Shown here one piece after another: positions 23,341 to 33,732 of a stretch of DNA of 64,000 bases. The position numbers were made by a program, and so were the translations under genes. Under the pieces are notes generated by a model. It ran no database searches, had not been told where the DNA came from, and saw only the letters and a list, made by a program, of their open reading frames with translations. Every line of letters starts with the position of its first letter. The stretch's first letter is position 1. Source of the stretch: Smallanthus sonchifolius (taxonomy: Eukaryota > Streptophyta > Magnoliopsida > Asterales > Asteraceae); NCBI GenBank assembly GCA_023525975.1, contig CM042035.1, positions 36,423,001 to 36,487,000 on the forward strand. Direction: 5' to 3'.

Positions 23341-23706
23341 TGTAGGTCCACGTGACTCTCCTATAGATCGTACTCGAGACGTGACGTATCAATAACATGG
23401 AGTTCGAAATCCAACCGTATCATTGATTGTGTATATGAGATGACAGAAACGATAACAATCACAAAATGTAAATAATCTTCTCCTTGTATTTCCTTATCAG
23501 ACACTGATTACAATCACTCACAGATTTCCAGGTCTGATCTCTCTCTGAAGTCTCCAAGTCTTAACTCTAAGACTTCCAAACAACTATTTATAGTAAGCAC
23601 AAAACCACACACCACCTTAGGCGAATTTAACAAGTTCACTCCTAAAGATGCCTCTCTAAGAACTTTAACATATTGTTTGCTACAGTTACAAATTCATGCT
23701 CTAACA
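23341..23706 (-). repeat. 5' LTR of S3
   Basis: 366 bp, the partner of 14916-15288 with many scattered differences, suggesting an older insertion than S6 or S7. Flanked on the right by the target duplication ATTAA. Confidence 0.88.
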
Positions 23707-23711
23707 ATTAA

Positions 23712-24368
23712 ATCACAGGATTAGATTCGCAATCCTCTGTTTACCAAAATCCCTATGAATCCAACCTGTAATCTTATCAGTTTTAGTCAAATCGATCCCA
23801 TGTTAAACTTAGGGTTTTTGGCTTTTCAAAACAAAAATTAACGATTTTAAAACGCAATGATTTTTGCAATTAAATACACCTAGAGACTCGAAATTCCCTG
23901 ATGAACAAAACCCCTATGATCTCTTGGTCAATCGCGGTCGATTTCAAGAGATTAAGTGTTGATTTTGGTTTGGATCGCGACTAAGAGGATTAACACTTAA
24001 TTGTTCATGATTAAAACCAAACGGATCCGAGATGTGTATGCGATTACCCTAGCGGGTGGGTTGGTTAAAGCACATGGCTGTTGGGGAGGAGACCCGGGTT
24101 CGAGCCCTCCTCCCCTGTTTTCTTTTTAAAGCATATTTTAATGGTATTTTAGTTAGAAAATTAATTGTTATACTATTATATTAATATAATGATACGTTTT
24201 GAACCCGGAAAAACTCCCGTAGGCTCGGTTCTAGTTTCTGACCCATTACTCCTATTAAAAAAATTAATTGTTATACTATTATATTAATTAATATTTATTA
24301 TTATTCCCCACTTTTAAAATAATATATTTATATTATTTTTGACCCATTACTCCTATTAAAAATAATAT
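23712..24368. other. Non-coding AT-rich stretch
   Basis: No coding frame. It may be the continuation of G1 (or of an LTR nested in it) beyond S3. Contains one tRNA-like segment and, from 24120, very AT-rich short direct repeats (TTGACCCATTACTCCTATT occurs twice, about 100 bp apart). Confidence 0.5.
24045..24115 (+). repeat. tRNA-like (pol III promoter-like) segment 1
   Basis: GGGTGGGTTGGTTAAAGCAC resembles a weak A box and GGTTCGAGCC (24097-24106) is a good B box, at roughly tRNA spacing. There is no complete cloverleaf or anticodon arm I can defend. Best read as a tRNA-derived SINE head or tRNA relic. Confidence 0.45.
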
Positions 24369-24373
24369 ATATT

Positions 24374-25797
24374 TGTAACATCCGGATATTTTCCAAGTCA
24401 AATAAGGACCAAAAGTGTCAGAATATAAAGTTTAGAGGTTAAACTATAAATCTCCAAAGTTAAAGGAAGGGGTAGCGGAGCGCTACCCTCACCCTTAACG
24501 GTCCGCTACATGTGAGGGCTAAGGAAAAGCCCGGGTGTCGACACGTGTCCCTGTGACTGGCCGGTCGAATTTTGACACGTGGAAGGGTGGCGGAGCCCAA
24601 CCTTCACCTTAGCGGTCCACTATGTAACCCCCAAGCAAATTAAGCTGCCTCATTGGGTGGCGGACCGCCACTGCCTTGTGTAGCGGTCCGCTACGGACCT
24701 GAATGCACCCTATATATAGATGGATCGATTTATTCATTTGACGCACATTCATACCTTCACAAACACACCCTTAAGCTCTGGTAGCCCGATTCCCGAGGTC
24801 CTGATCCGCTCCCGAGAGTCCGGTTTCTCGCATTTCTCCGCAAATAGCCGTAGATAGTGCCAAGGTAAGGTTTCTGAACAACCTAAGGTTTCTTTGTATA
24901 AACCTAAGACAGGAATATGGATTATAATAATGTGGGTTATGATCTTTGGTTCTGTGGAAGTATAGATTGTAATATATAATACCGGAGGAGGTTCTGCTGA
25001 GGTGAGTTCCTCTCAAATATGCTATATGAAATGTTTTGTAAATGATTTTGTATCTGAGATCCCAACATTGTCCATGCATATATCTTATAATAAGTACTTA
25101 TTATGGCCATGATTGGGGTGGGATCTAGGGACAAGATTGATCCTCTTATTTTAGATCTGGTACGTATGGGACCAGCAAGCCTTAAGGTCCCTGTATATAT
25201 GTGTGTTGTAGACTCAGAACCCGAGTAAAGCAGAGGTTACTGAGTGATGGGTTGGACAAAATGATTGTAATTCTCATACAGGATATTCATTCTCGACCAG
25301 GGATACACGTAAAGATGATTTTTGTTTATGAACTCACCAGCGTAAGCTGATCCAAAATGTTTTCAAATGTTTTTGAGCACAGGTGAACCCTAGCTGATAG
25401 TTGGCATTCCAGGAGGTGTATAAAGGTTGGAAATAGGGATGGCTGAGGGCAGGTCCCTGGGTGACCATAAGGCCTGAGTAATTGGCATGATTCTTCGTAA
25501 GCTATAAGTCCAGAGTCTGATTATGTTGTATTTTGCTAATCAGTCCCTGTTGTACAAACTTTATATTATGAAATGAAAGAAGTTATGTTATAAGTCCTCC
25601 GTTGTGTGTTTTTTTTATCAACGTCACTGTAACTAGAAGGCGACCTTCAACCGGTATGTAGTTATCTGACGAACGGAATGTTCTGTTTTGGAAAGAGCGG
25701 TGTATAAATCTCTTCTAGACCCGTCGCTCTTACCTGGGAACATATCTGTTGGAGGTACTACTCTGGTAGATGACTTTCCTGTGTTACGGGTGTGACA
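24374..25797 (+). repeat. Solo LTR, gypsy type, with target duplication ATATT
   Basis: Starts TGTAACATCCGG and ends GGGTGTGACA, flanked by perfect ATATT duplications (24369-24373 and 25798-25802). 1424 bp with no internal element sequence, so it most likely formed by LTR-LTR recombination. It carries palindromes of the GTAGCGGTCCGCTAC kind at 24472-24694 and a TATATATAGA promoter box at 24711-24720, about 20 bp after the last palindrome. The orientation is assigned from that box. Confidence 0.87.
24711..24720 (+). promoter_or_regulatory. TATA box of the solo LTR
   Basis: CCCTATATATAGATGG fits a plant TATA box. It is placed as in the copia LTRs here: immediately downstream of a palindrome cluster. 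Confidence 0.55.
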
Positions 25798-25802
25798 ATA
25801 TT

Positions 25803-26264
25803 ATATATTATTTTCACCACATTAATAAACGTTTTGTAACACTTCGAACGTATAAATAAAATAATTATTTATATTTTTTACCCATAACTATAATCTCAAT
25901 TAAAAGTAATAAATTTATTATTTTTACCACATAAATGATTATTTATTAATCCTACGAACTTAAAAATAATATATTAAGTTATATTATTTTCTTAGACCAT
26001 TTATAGATGGTATAAACGTATGGATATATTTATTACATATCATTAATCCTAATTAGAAACGTTCAGAACGAAACGTATTTATCTTGATAATTGTAACAAA
26101 TGCTTATTCTCGTAGACAAGTTCGTATACTCTTTGATCATTAGAGCGTCTTAGGACGTTCATCCTTCCGTGTCATTGTCACAAATCTCATTGTATCCCTT
26201 ATTGTTATGTGTATAATTCTAGGGCACACGTAAGTCGTGCAGGCTAACACTTGTGGTTCCAATC
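25803..26264. other. AT-rich non-coding stretch
   Basis: Nothing recognised. Poly-A/T rich to 26100, then mixed sequence with no frame that looks like a gene. Confidence 0.5.
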
Positions 26265-26310
26265 TGTAGGTCCCCGGGTGTCTCGGATTGTTACGTGCAA
26301 GTGTGTGGCT
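26265..26310 (-). repeat. Copia LTR end fragment
   Basis: TGTAGGTCCCCGGGTGTCTC followed by GGATTGTTACGTGCAAGTGTGT is the reverse complement of a B-like LTR terminus. A nearly identical fragment lies at 31070-31110. Confidence 0.55.
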
Positions 26311-26392
26311 AGTGTAGAGATAAAGACTGATGGCTACAAAATTCTCTAAGTATAGATGATGCGGTCTCCACAATTTTGCTGCTGACTTACAA

Positions 26393-27014
26393 TGTTGCTG
26401 CGGATAAGGAAAATGCTGCGGATAGCTATGTTTTCCTACTAATGAACTTCTATGCTGTGGATAGCCTTATCTGCTGAAGTCTAAAGTTGCTGCTGATAGG
26501 ATTCTTAGCAGCATCAAACATTGATGCTGCTGATAGGCAAATCAACAGCAGCTTTGACTTTGCTACTGACACCTATGCTGCAACACTGACACATCTATCA
26601 GTAGAAGGAATGTTATTGGTGAAGATGATTAAAGACAAAGGTACTACTTCTGAAGTCTCCTGCAAAGATTCCTAAGAAGACTTTTGACCTGTTTGTTACT
26701 GTTTGCTGCAGTTTGTCTTTTACCTGTCTACCAATAGTAGTGTAACTTGTAACTGGCAAAGATCAACGGCTTGTGTTTGATTTAATCCTTAGAATCAAGG
26801 GTCCGTCTTAATTCTAAGTTCCTTTATATGTATTGTATCTTCTCATTGTACAAGTGTGCTTCCTTAGAGTTTTCCCTATAACTTGTAAACATTGAAGATT
26901 AATACACTTTGCATTTATCAGTATTATCTTTGTTTCTTGTGTATATTGCATAATTGTGATTGTTTCCGCCAATCTCAACTAGAACAGAACCATCTTGTAA
27001 TCACTGATCCTACA
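26393..27014 (+). repeat. 5' LTR of S4 with GCTGCTG palindromes
   Basis: The end (CTGATCCTACA) is firm because the primer site follows; the start is an inference. The U3 part (to about 26575) holds inverted motifs such as TGCTGCTGAT..AGCAGCATC and TGATGCTGCTGA..CAACAGCAGC. TATA-like TTTATATGTA near 26822. Confidence 0.65.
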
Positions 27015-27028
27015 AGTGGTATCAGAGC
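27015..27028 (+). other. Primer binding site of S4
   Basis: AGTGGTATCAGAGC directly after the LTR: the exact initiator tRNA-Met-type site shared with S5 and S6. Confidence 0.85.
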
Positions 27029-27121
27029 TTTGGCTCTCAGATTAAACAAACTCAAACTTATTTAATCACTCTCTCGTTCTGTTTATTACTATCTCTTTGC
27101 TAAAATCATCTATCCAAAAGT

Positions 27122-27520
27122 ATGGCACAGAATACTGGATTTGATGATACTGTAAGCCTCAACAAACCACCAAGACTAGTGTCTGGAGAAGACTATGATA
27201 TGTGGAAAAACAGAATGGAAAGTTTCTTCTGTTATCAAGAATATGGAATGTGGAGATCTATAATCAATGGTCCGTATGTACCCATGGTGGCCTCTACCGA
27301 TTCCGAAGGTCCATCTATCCCTAAAGAAGCCTCAAAGTACTCAGATGAAGACATCAAGAAAATGGAGGTAGATTTTAAAGCTTTGGGAGCCATATAGTTA
27401 TGCTTACCAAATGAAGTTTTCCATAACTTCAGAGAATACAAGACAGACCAATACAAACTCTTTAAACAATCCACCAAATCCGTATTTCATCTCTGGTCGA
27501 CGATTGAACACCAAGAACAT
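27122..27520 (+). pseudogene. gag fragment of S4
   Basis: ATG at 27122. The 91-residue opening frame (MAQNTGFDDTVSLNKPPRLV, WKNRMESFF, MWRSIINGPY) is a Ty1/copia Gag N-terminus (UBN2/DUF4219-like). After a stop at 27395-27397 the same frame continues with LCLPNEVFHNFREYKT and TIEHQEHRV, then ends. The usual KFCEGN region, the zinc knuckle and all of pol are missing, so it is truncated at the 3' end. Confidence 0.8.
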
Positions 27521-27744
27521 CGTGTCTGATCTCTTAACCGTCTGCATTCAATACCGCACCAAAACAGGTATGGTTTGTTTCGTTCCTATGCGTATTCCAA
27601 TAGCCCTATACGAATTTGTAATAACAAATTATATCGGATTCAAATTTGTGATGACTTCATGGTCTATTCTTATGGGAATCGATTTGGATTTTTATTCATT
27701 TAATCGTATAAAGCTAATCGAATTATAATATATAACAGCGAAAC

Positions 27745-27815
27745 CATCTAGCCCAGCCGGTAAGCCACTGCACCGCTGGACTAGATGGCGTGCGTTCGAA
27801 ACCCACATGCCCAGC
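27745..27815 (+). repeat. tRNA-like segment 2
   Basis: TAGCCCAGCCGG (27749-27760) fits the A-box consensus well and GTTCGAAACC (27794-27803) fits the B box, about 33 bp apart as in tRNAs. I cannot fold a full cloverleaf with confidence. Confidence 0.5.
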
Positions 27816-27899
27816 CTTTTTCGTGCAAGCCCTAACCCCAAACCCGGCTCCACTGTATCACCTTGTTAAACGTTTTAGAGTTTGTTCTATGTCATGGGT

Positions 27900-27966
27900 T
27901 GAGCCCCTGGTCTAGTGTTAAGGCACATTCACAACACAGAACCCACTCGGGTTCGAACCGAGTGGC
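27900..27966 (+). repeat. tRNA-like segment 3
   Basis: CCTGGTCTAGTGTTAAGGCAC is A-box-like and GGTTCGAACC (27950-27959) is a perfect B box. The flanking CACTCGG/CCGAGTG pairs form a T-arm. Likely a SINE head or tRNA relic. Confidence 0.5.
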
Positions 27967-29035
27967 GTTCTTTTCATTTTTAAAATTATTTTTAAACAGT
28001 AATTAAATTAAAAAAAATTTATTTATAAACCTAACATTATTTAGATCAGTTTTGTACAATGGTATACAAATTTAAACATAAAACCTTTATCCTTATAATT
28101 TAAATGGTTTAAAAACCCATTTATCATTATATAAAGAATTTAAAATTTATTTCGAATTAAAACATTTAATTTACAAATCAAAGTACCTATTTTATAAACT
28201 TTTACTATGATTTTATAGAATGCTTTTATCATGTTTTATAAAACCATAAACCATTCTATCCATTTAAAAATTCTAAATAATTTAATTTTGTTATATTTAT
28301 ATTAACATAAATAGTCCTTTTTAGAAACATTCTATTTTAAATAAATAAATAGAAAAAATTATTTATTCAAAACAATATCTACTAGTTATCTTTTATAATA
28401 ACAAATTTATTTAGGATTCTAATTTATACAAATATATATTTTGACGCTTTATTTTAGGTACACAAATAAAAAAGATTTATCTATTTTAATAAAAATAATA
28501 CTACATATCTTTTAAAACACACTATTTTTAAATAAATAAAAGAAATTTATTTATTTAAATTAATTAAACCTAAACCCCAAAACAATAATTATTTCCAAAC
28601 ATACTTTGAACATACATTTCATATCAAACCTTTGTCTAATTTCATATGTCAAAATACAAACCTCCTTTTTACATGTAATAACTCCACCTTTGTACACACG
28701 TCAAAACCCGTTGAACTCTAGACCTCGTTTTTTAGACTTTGTGCATGTTAACTAATTCAAGATCATACAATTCACTCTAGGTTAATTCTATGATTACAAA
28801 ATCACTCGTGAGACCTATTGCTCGTGTTATTTACATAATTGATACAAGTGAGTTTACGTAGCCCTTATTCTTTTATACATTTTTGGGGTGAAACATGATT
28901 ACTCAATAAACACTATTTGCAATTACACACGTACATTTCTACAATATGATCATATGTGTTTATTTATTCTTTTTTCTTGAATGCTATCTGTTAAGGCTAT
29001 ATATACATGACATACTTGTGCAATCATTAACACAT

Positions 29036-29191
29036 TACATCAGGATAACATTTGTTGTTATGCCCTACATCAGGATAACATGTGTTGTTATGCCCTACAT
29101 CAGGATAACATGTGTTGTTATGCCCTACATTTACTTCAGGATAACATGTGTTCTTATGCCCTACATTAGGATAACATGTGTTGTTATGCCC
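29036..29191. repeat. Minisatellite, about 30-bp unit, five copies
   Basis: Unit TACATCAGGATAACATGTG followed by TTGTTATGCCC, repeated five times; the fourth unit starts with a variant TTTACTT. The opposed LTR copy at 31111-31835 has no such array, so it arose within this copy. Each unit contains the imperfect palindrome ATAACATGTGTTGTTAT. Confidence 0.88.
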
Positions 29192-29592
29192 TTCAGTTAC
29201 AACGTTTGATTTTTGCAACTAGCTTAACATAGATTCTCCGTAAATGCTTTATAAACCATGTATCATATGAATTGTACACAAAACATTTGAACTTTACTTG
29301 TGGTTTCAAAACCTATGTATGTTCACCAACTATTTGTAGTTGACCCTCTCATTTTATCATGTTTCAGGTATGAATGTTTGAGTTAAGATTCAAGTTGCTT
29401 CACTTAGGATTGAGGACCTACTATTTAAATCAAATAATTTATTGATGTAATTTCCATTTCTGTATTGTTGGAATCTTAATCTATGAAATGAAATTTGTTG
29501 TTTTAATATTACAACTTTAGTAAACCATGAGCTTGTGAACATTCTACATAGCCCGCCCCGACGTTTCCGCTATCGGTTGGGGTGTGGCAGAT

Positions 29593-29604
29593 TGGTATCA
29601 GAGC
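29593..29604 (+). other. Primer binding site of G2
   Basis: TGGTATCAGAGC three bases after the LTR end: an initiator tRNA-Met site as in Tekay/Del-type elements. Confidence 0.8.
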
Positions 29605-30264
29605 CTTGGTTATAGGGAATTAGGTTATTAGACACATTTGACCTAGCCTATAACCTTAAGACACCCATTTATGCCATGCTCTATGATTATATGATATGCT
29701 ACATGCTATGTGCTACATGTCTAATATATTATGTGCCAATATACTTAATGTCTATTTGTTAGACTTCATGCCTTATTAGGTTTCACCTAAATAATAACTT
29801 AAAAACAATAATACCCAAACCCTTATCCTAAGTCTCAACCCTCCTTCTATGTCATTATCATCATAACATGTGGAACGTCATACTCATAGACATAAGTCTA
29901 TTAAATTTCTTTTTTTACACCTAGTTAGGGTTTTAAACTTTGTTAACTAATAGAGGACACGTGCAATCTGGAAGGGTGACACATGTATTCTGGGTTTTCT
30001 GTCTATGAAAGCATTTCATATAAATCCCAATCAACCGAGGGATCCGTATGCTTTCCTGGGAATTCCCGGGATGAGTGTTTACTTATAGGCTAAAGCATGT
30101 CTCCTTGAAAGTTATATAAGTTTATTAACCTTAATATGTCATAGCATTCAAGTGGTATTATCACCAACTATGAATACTTATGTTTTAAATTATCCTTTAT
30201 TTTATATCCAATAAATCCTCATAACCTCTTATATATTTCCTCCTGTTTTGTTTAAATCTATAGC

Positions 30265-31056
30265 ATGCCTCCCCGTCGCGCCAACGAGACTAACAACAAC
30301 AACAATGACCTTGCTTCCCTTCTCACTCAACTTGTGAACCAACTCACTCAGGCCAATAACAACAATGGTGGCACTAACAACAGTGCTAATAATGGTGGTG
30401 GTGGTGGTGCCAACCCACCCCCATGCACTTTTAAACACTTTAACTCGTGCAACCCCGTCAAGTTCTATGGCACAGAAGTAGCTACAGGCCTCCTTCAATG
30501 GTTTGAAAGCATTGAAAACACTTTTATCAACAGTGATTGCCCTGAAAATCTCCGGGTTCGCTATGCCACCAGCGTCTTTCAAAAACGGGCGCTCACTTGG
30601 TGGAATGGTGAGAAGAGGAACCGGGGTGTGGATGTGACCATGGCCTTGCCATGGGATGAAGTTAAGAGACTCAGGACCTAGGAGTTCTGTCCTCACAACG
30701 AAATGAAGAAGCTGGATGCTGAGTTTTGGGATCTTACCCAAGACCGTGGTGAAAGTTTAGCCTACACAACTTGTTTCCATGAGTTAAGTCTTCTGGTACC
30801 CCACAAGGTCACACCACTGACTCGGGGTATTGAAAAATACATTGGTGGTCTGCCCATGAAAATTCAAGATACTGTCCTAGGAAGAAATCCAGCTACTCTT
30901 GAAGACGCTATTCGCCTAGCTGCCACATTAACTGATAACCATGTGAGGGTGGGTACACTATCAAGGAAAGGTGCACAGAAAGTCACTGACCCAGCAGCCT
31001 CTTCTGAACCCTCTAAGGAAGACAAACCCAAACCTCCTCACTACAATAAGAAATGA
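30265..31056 (+). pseudogene. gag of G2 (Ty3/gypsy)
   Basis: ATG at 30265. An Asn/Gly-rich N-terminus (NNNNND, NNGGTNNS) is followed by the retrotrans_gag core: FKHFNSCNPVKFYGTE, LLQWFESIENTF, RYATSVFQKRALTWWNG. A stop at 30679-30681 and small changes break the frame near EEFCPHNEMKKL; it then continues open to 31056 with YTTCFHELSLLVPHKV and EKYIGGLPM. The usual zinc knuckle and protease are absent: the sequence ends in a Lys/Pro stretch and passes into LTR fragments. Gag in this family forms the particle. Confidence 0.85.
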
Positions 31057-31069
31057 AACTTTGTTGTCT

Positions 31070-31110
31070 GTAGGTCCCCGGGTGTCTCATATCGTTACAT
31101 GCAAGTGTGT
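31070..31110 (-). repeat. Copia LTR end fragment
   Basis: TGTAGGTCCCCGGGTGTCTC, then CGTTACATGCAAGTGTGT: the same fragment as at 26265-26310 with a few changes. It is cut by the gypsy LTR at 31111. Confidence 0.55.
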
Positions 31111-31835
31111 TGTCACACCCCAACCGACGGCGGAATACGTCGGGGCGGGGCATGTAGACTGTTCATGAGCACAAAGTTGACTAGATTGCAATATTTTAAT
31201 CATCAAATTTCATTTCAAACAAATCAAACACAACCAAATTCAAACAAGTACGTAAATGAAATACATAATATTCTTTATTTAAATTTAACTAAGTTCATAG
31301 CCTATGTGTAGCATGTCTTGATCAAACTCACACATTAGTACCTGAAACATGAATAAAATAAAGTCAACTAAAAAGTTGGTGAGCATACACAGGTTTATAC
31401 ATAGATAGTGTATAGATGTAAATAATCAAATCCTTACATAACATGATAAAATAAGGCATTTATGGGTAGCAACTATTGTGTAACCAAAGTACAACAAACC
31501 TTTGTAACTAGCATGCAAATTGTGTTGTTGGTAACAATCACCCCAATCTGGGTGGGTTTGTCAGACTCAATAGATCTATCATTGTTAACCGCCGGCTTGA
31601 ATAGTTAATGATTGCACATAAATTGCACACAAACAGTTAACACACCTAGCACTCAAACATAAAGCTCAAATTTTGTATACATGAATGTAAAGAGGATTTG
31701 TGTTTGTGTAGTTTGTGTAAATGTAAGCAATTGTGTGTATAGATTTCATGTTTCACCCCAAAAAGTGTAAAAGAGTAAAAGGGGCTATGTAATAGTCACA
31801 TGATTCAAAGGTGTAGCTAGCACGCGAGACTATAT
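31111..31835 (-). repeat. Tekay-like LTR in opposite orientation to G2
   Basis: Starts TGTCACACCCCAACCGACGG, the reverse complement of the G2 LTR end (CCGTCGGTTGGGGTGTGACA). Further homology in reverse: GGGGTGAAACATGA, and a CGTGCTAGCT-like stretch. Interrupted at 31836 by S5. No partner LTR is found. Confidence 0.7.
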
Positions 31836-31947
31836 TGTTAGGACATAGATTGAATGACAAAAGCTTTGTAATAGTTTAGGTCATATTGTCTTTATGTTTT
31901 GTATGTAATTGTTTAGATTTGTCTAAGTCAAATTACAAGTTCTGCTA
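31836..31947 (+). repeat. Truncated LTR at the left of S5
   Basis: The first 112 bp of an A-type LTR (TGTTAGGACATAG), differing from 33293-33404 at about 5 positions by hand count. It stops exactly where the palindrome cluster should begin and passes into ORF3 sequence. Confidence 0.82.
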
Positions 31948-33250
31948 AGTGTCATGCTCATTCAATTCAACGAAAAGATAATGATGACAATGATCCTAGT
32001 GGTAATGTTGAGGGTGATCGTCAATACGCTGACGTGAATCCAATATCCAGAGCTCAGGGGGAGTAAACATCACATACTATTAAGGGAACCAAGACTGATT
32101 CTGGAGTAAATGAAGAAATATTTTTATTGGAATTCTTTCAAGATTCTGAAGAAGAAGAAGCTGAGAAATTAGAGTGTCTGGATGATATAGACGAGTTATT
32201 TGATGACGACGAAGAAGATGTGGTGGATAATGAAGTTAAAGAAGGTGAGATTGTGGAAATTGAAATAGAAAAGAGTAAATCTAAGATTACTTATGAAGGA
32301 AGTGATGGTCTGAATATACCGTTTAACTTCATCTAAGATGATGTTATTCCTGAGTTTTCTTATGATGGAGTAACAGATTCTATGGACTCTGTTGAAGATA
32401 TCACTACACCTGATGATACTGCTCAATCCAAGAAAGATACTGTTGCTGATACTACTCATACTGTGTCTCCTAAGAAAAATTAAGAACATGTGATGTATAG
32501 AAATACAGGTATGACTAGAGAACAGTGGAGAGAAGTGGTGAAAAGTTGGATGAAAGTACTACCGAAGTCACCTATACAACCTGCTCAGAAAGAAAGATAT
32601 GTGAATAAAGAGAGGTGCATTGGAAAGAGCATAAGTTGGTTGTATGATGATGATACTAAGTTGTTTGCTCTTAAAATATATGATGGTGTTCAATACTTAA
32701 AGCCAAGGATCAAGTATTTCAATACCTTGCCAAGGTGTGAAATGAATGGTCTAGCTACGAAACCACTGATTAATAGATCAAATTGTGGATTAGCTGATGT
32801 GATTGCTAACCTAATTAAGAGAGAAGGTGGATCGGGGAAGTATGAAAGGTTAAAACCACAGAAAGGGAAAAGAGTGAAGATTGTAGATCAAAAGACTAAG
32901 AATGTGACTTGGAAGTATAAGTTCAAGCCAGTTCGTGCTGTACAGAAAATACCATTGAAGAAAATTCCACAAGATTTTCTGGGGAATATGAAATGGTGGT
33001 ATGTTGATGTGAATACTGGTGAAGCTAGGATTGATGATAAAGATAATAAGGTCATTGTTAGTTTCTATGATGCAATGAATCTTATTAATTTTTCAAAGAA
33101 AGATTAGAGGACGTTAAGAAAGAATGAGATCATGTTCACTGATGAATGGAGAGAACAAGGATTTCAGTATAAAAAAGTGTTGGAGATATGTCAGAGATAT
33201 GGAGTTCATGCAGGAAGCAGATTACCAGATAACTGGAAGAGCTCGTCATA
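31948..33250 (+). pseudogene. ORF3 C-terminal part in S5
   Basis: Begins in the region after the coiled coil and runs through the acidic linker and the basic C-terminal domain (GMTREQWREVVKSWMKVLP, KYERLKPQKGKRVK, WWYVDVNTGEA) to a stop at 33248-33250. In-frame stops at about 32064, 32334-32336, 32480 and 33105-33107 break it. The C-terminal domain (32490-33107) is open for 205 codons and very similar to S2 and S7. Confidence 0.85.
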
Positions 33251-33280
33251 AAGACTGAAGACAGAAGATCAAGATATTGT

Positions 33281-33291
33281 CAAGGGGGAGT
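33281..33291 (+). promoter_or_regulatory. Polypurine tract before the S5 LTR
   Basis: CAAGGGGGAGT, 1 base before the LTR start. An internal relative CAGGGGGAGT lies at 32054-32063. Confidence 0.88.
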
Positions 33292-33292
33292 C

Positions 33293-33732
33293 TGTTAGGA
33301 CATTGATTGAATGACAAAAGCTTTGTAATAGTTTAGGTCTTATTGTCTTTATGTTTTGTAAGTAATTGTGTAGATTTGTCTAAGTAAAATTACAAGTTCT
33401 GCTAGAGGCGAACTTGAAAAGTTCGCCTGGTCTATAAGAGGAGAACTTGTTAAGTTCGCCTAAGCATCTTTAAGCGAACTTGTTAAGTTCGCCTACTGCA
33501 GAACATGTGTCTATAAATATAGAGTTACAGAGTCTGTTTAGAGCGCGTATGATTGATTGAACATTCAAGTATTCTGTAAACTCTGTTTGGTGATATAAAA
33601 GAGAAAGTTTATTTACTGCTGTTTCTATTATCGATTGTTATACAAAGCGTTAATACGGTAGGATTCCGCACTCTACGTTAACGATACGTCTAGTCACGAG
33701 ATCGATCCTAAGATGAGTCATGTGGACCTACA
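33293..33732 (+). repeat. Full LTR of S5
   Basis: 440 bp, TGTTAGGAC..GACCTACA, with palindromes at 33404-33502 (GGCGAACTTG-AAAAGTTCGCC and others). It is preceded by a polypurine tract and followed by a primer site, so it acts as 3' end to the left part and 5' end to the right part. Confidence 0.9.

Larger units (their letters stand above)
14916..23706 (-). mobile_element. S3: A-type Sirevirus-like element with its gag-pol block inverted
   Basis: LTRs in minus orientation (TGTAGGTCC..CTCTAACA on the plus strand) with a perfect ATTAA target duplication (14911-14915 and 23707-23711). From the right, on the minus strand: 5' LTR, primer site (23327-23340) and leader (to about 22867). On the left: post-pol spacer (16370-15301), polypurine tract and 3' LTR. 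Between them gag and pol lie on the plus strand (16840-22834), preceded by a second, plus-strand copy of the leader and primer site (16371-16839). No ORF3 is found. Many stops and deletions. Confidence 0.88.
26393..27520 (+). mobile_element. S4: 5' end of a third Sirevirus-like copia family
   Basis: LTR ending CCTACA at 27014, primer site, short leader and a broken gag. No pol or 3' LTR is found; sequence after about 27520 is unrelated. The LTR start is inferred from TGTTGCTGC at 26393, by analogy with the TGTTGATGC and TGTTAGG starts of the other families. Confidence 0.7.
27521..28600. other. AT-rich region without genes
   Basis: No supported coding frame. It contains two tRNA-like segments (27745-27815 and 27900-27966) and long AT-rich tracts. 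Confidence 0.5.
28600..31056 (+). mobile_element. G2: 5' part of a Tekay-like (chromovirus) gypsy element
   Basis: LTR ending CGGTTGGGGTGTGGCA at 29589, primer site TGGTATCAGAGC at 29593-29604, a 660-bp leader and a gag frame (30265-31056). No protease, RT or integrase follows. The LTR start is not located exactly; homology to the opposed LTR copy at 31111-31835 extends upstream to at least 28790. Confidence 0.75.

Noticed and set aside
24097..24106. Functional tRNA gene
   Set aside because: Good B box only; no acceptor stem or anticodon arm could be paired with confidence.
24771..25079. Minus-strand open frame in the solo LTR
   Set aside because: No similarity to known domains, and it lies inside an LTR with target duplications at both ends.
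29036..29191. CRISPR-like array
   Set aside because: Units are contiguous without unique spacers and lie in a plant retrotransposon LTR.
29027..29218. Open frames on both strands with repeated peptide units
   Set aside because: They arise from the 30-bp minisatellite, whose length is divisible by three; no gene context.
30229..30741. Minus-strand 170-codon open frame
   Set aside because: Antisense of G2 gag, whose plus-strand product has clear retrotransposon Gag motifs.
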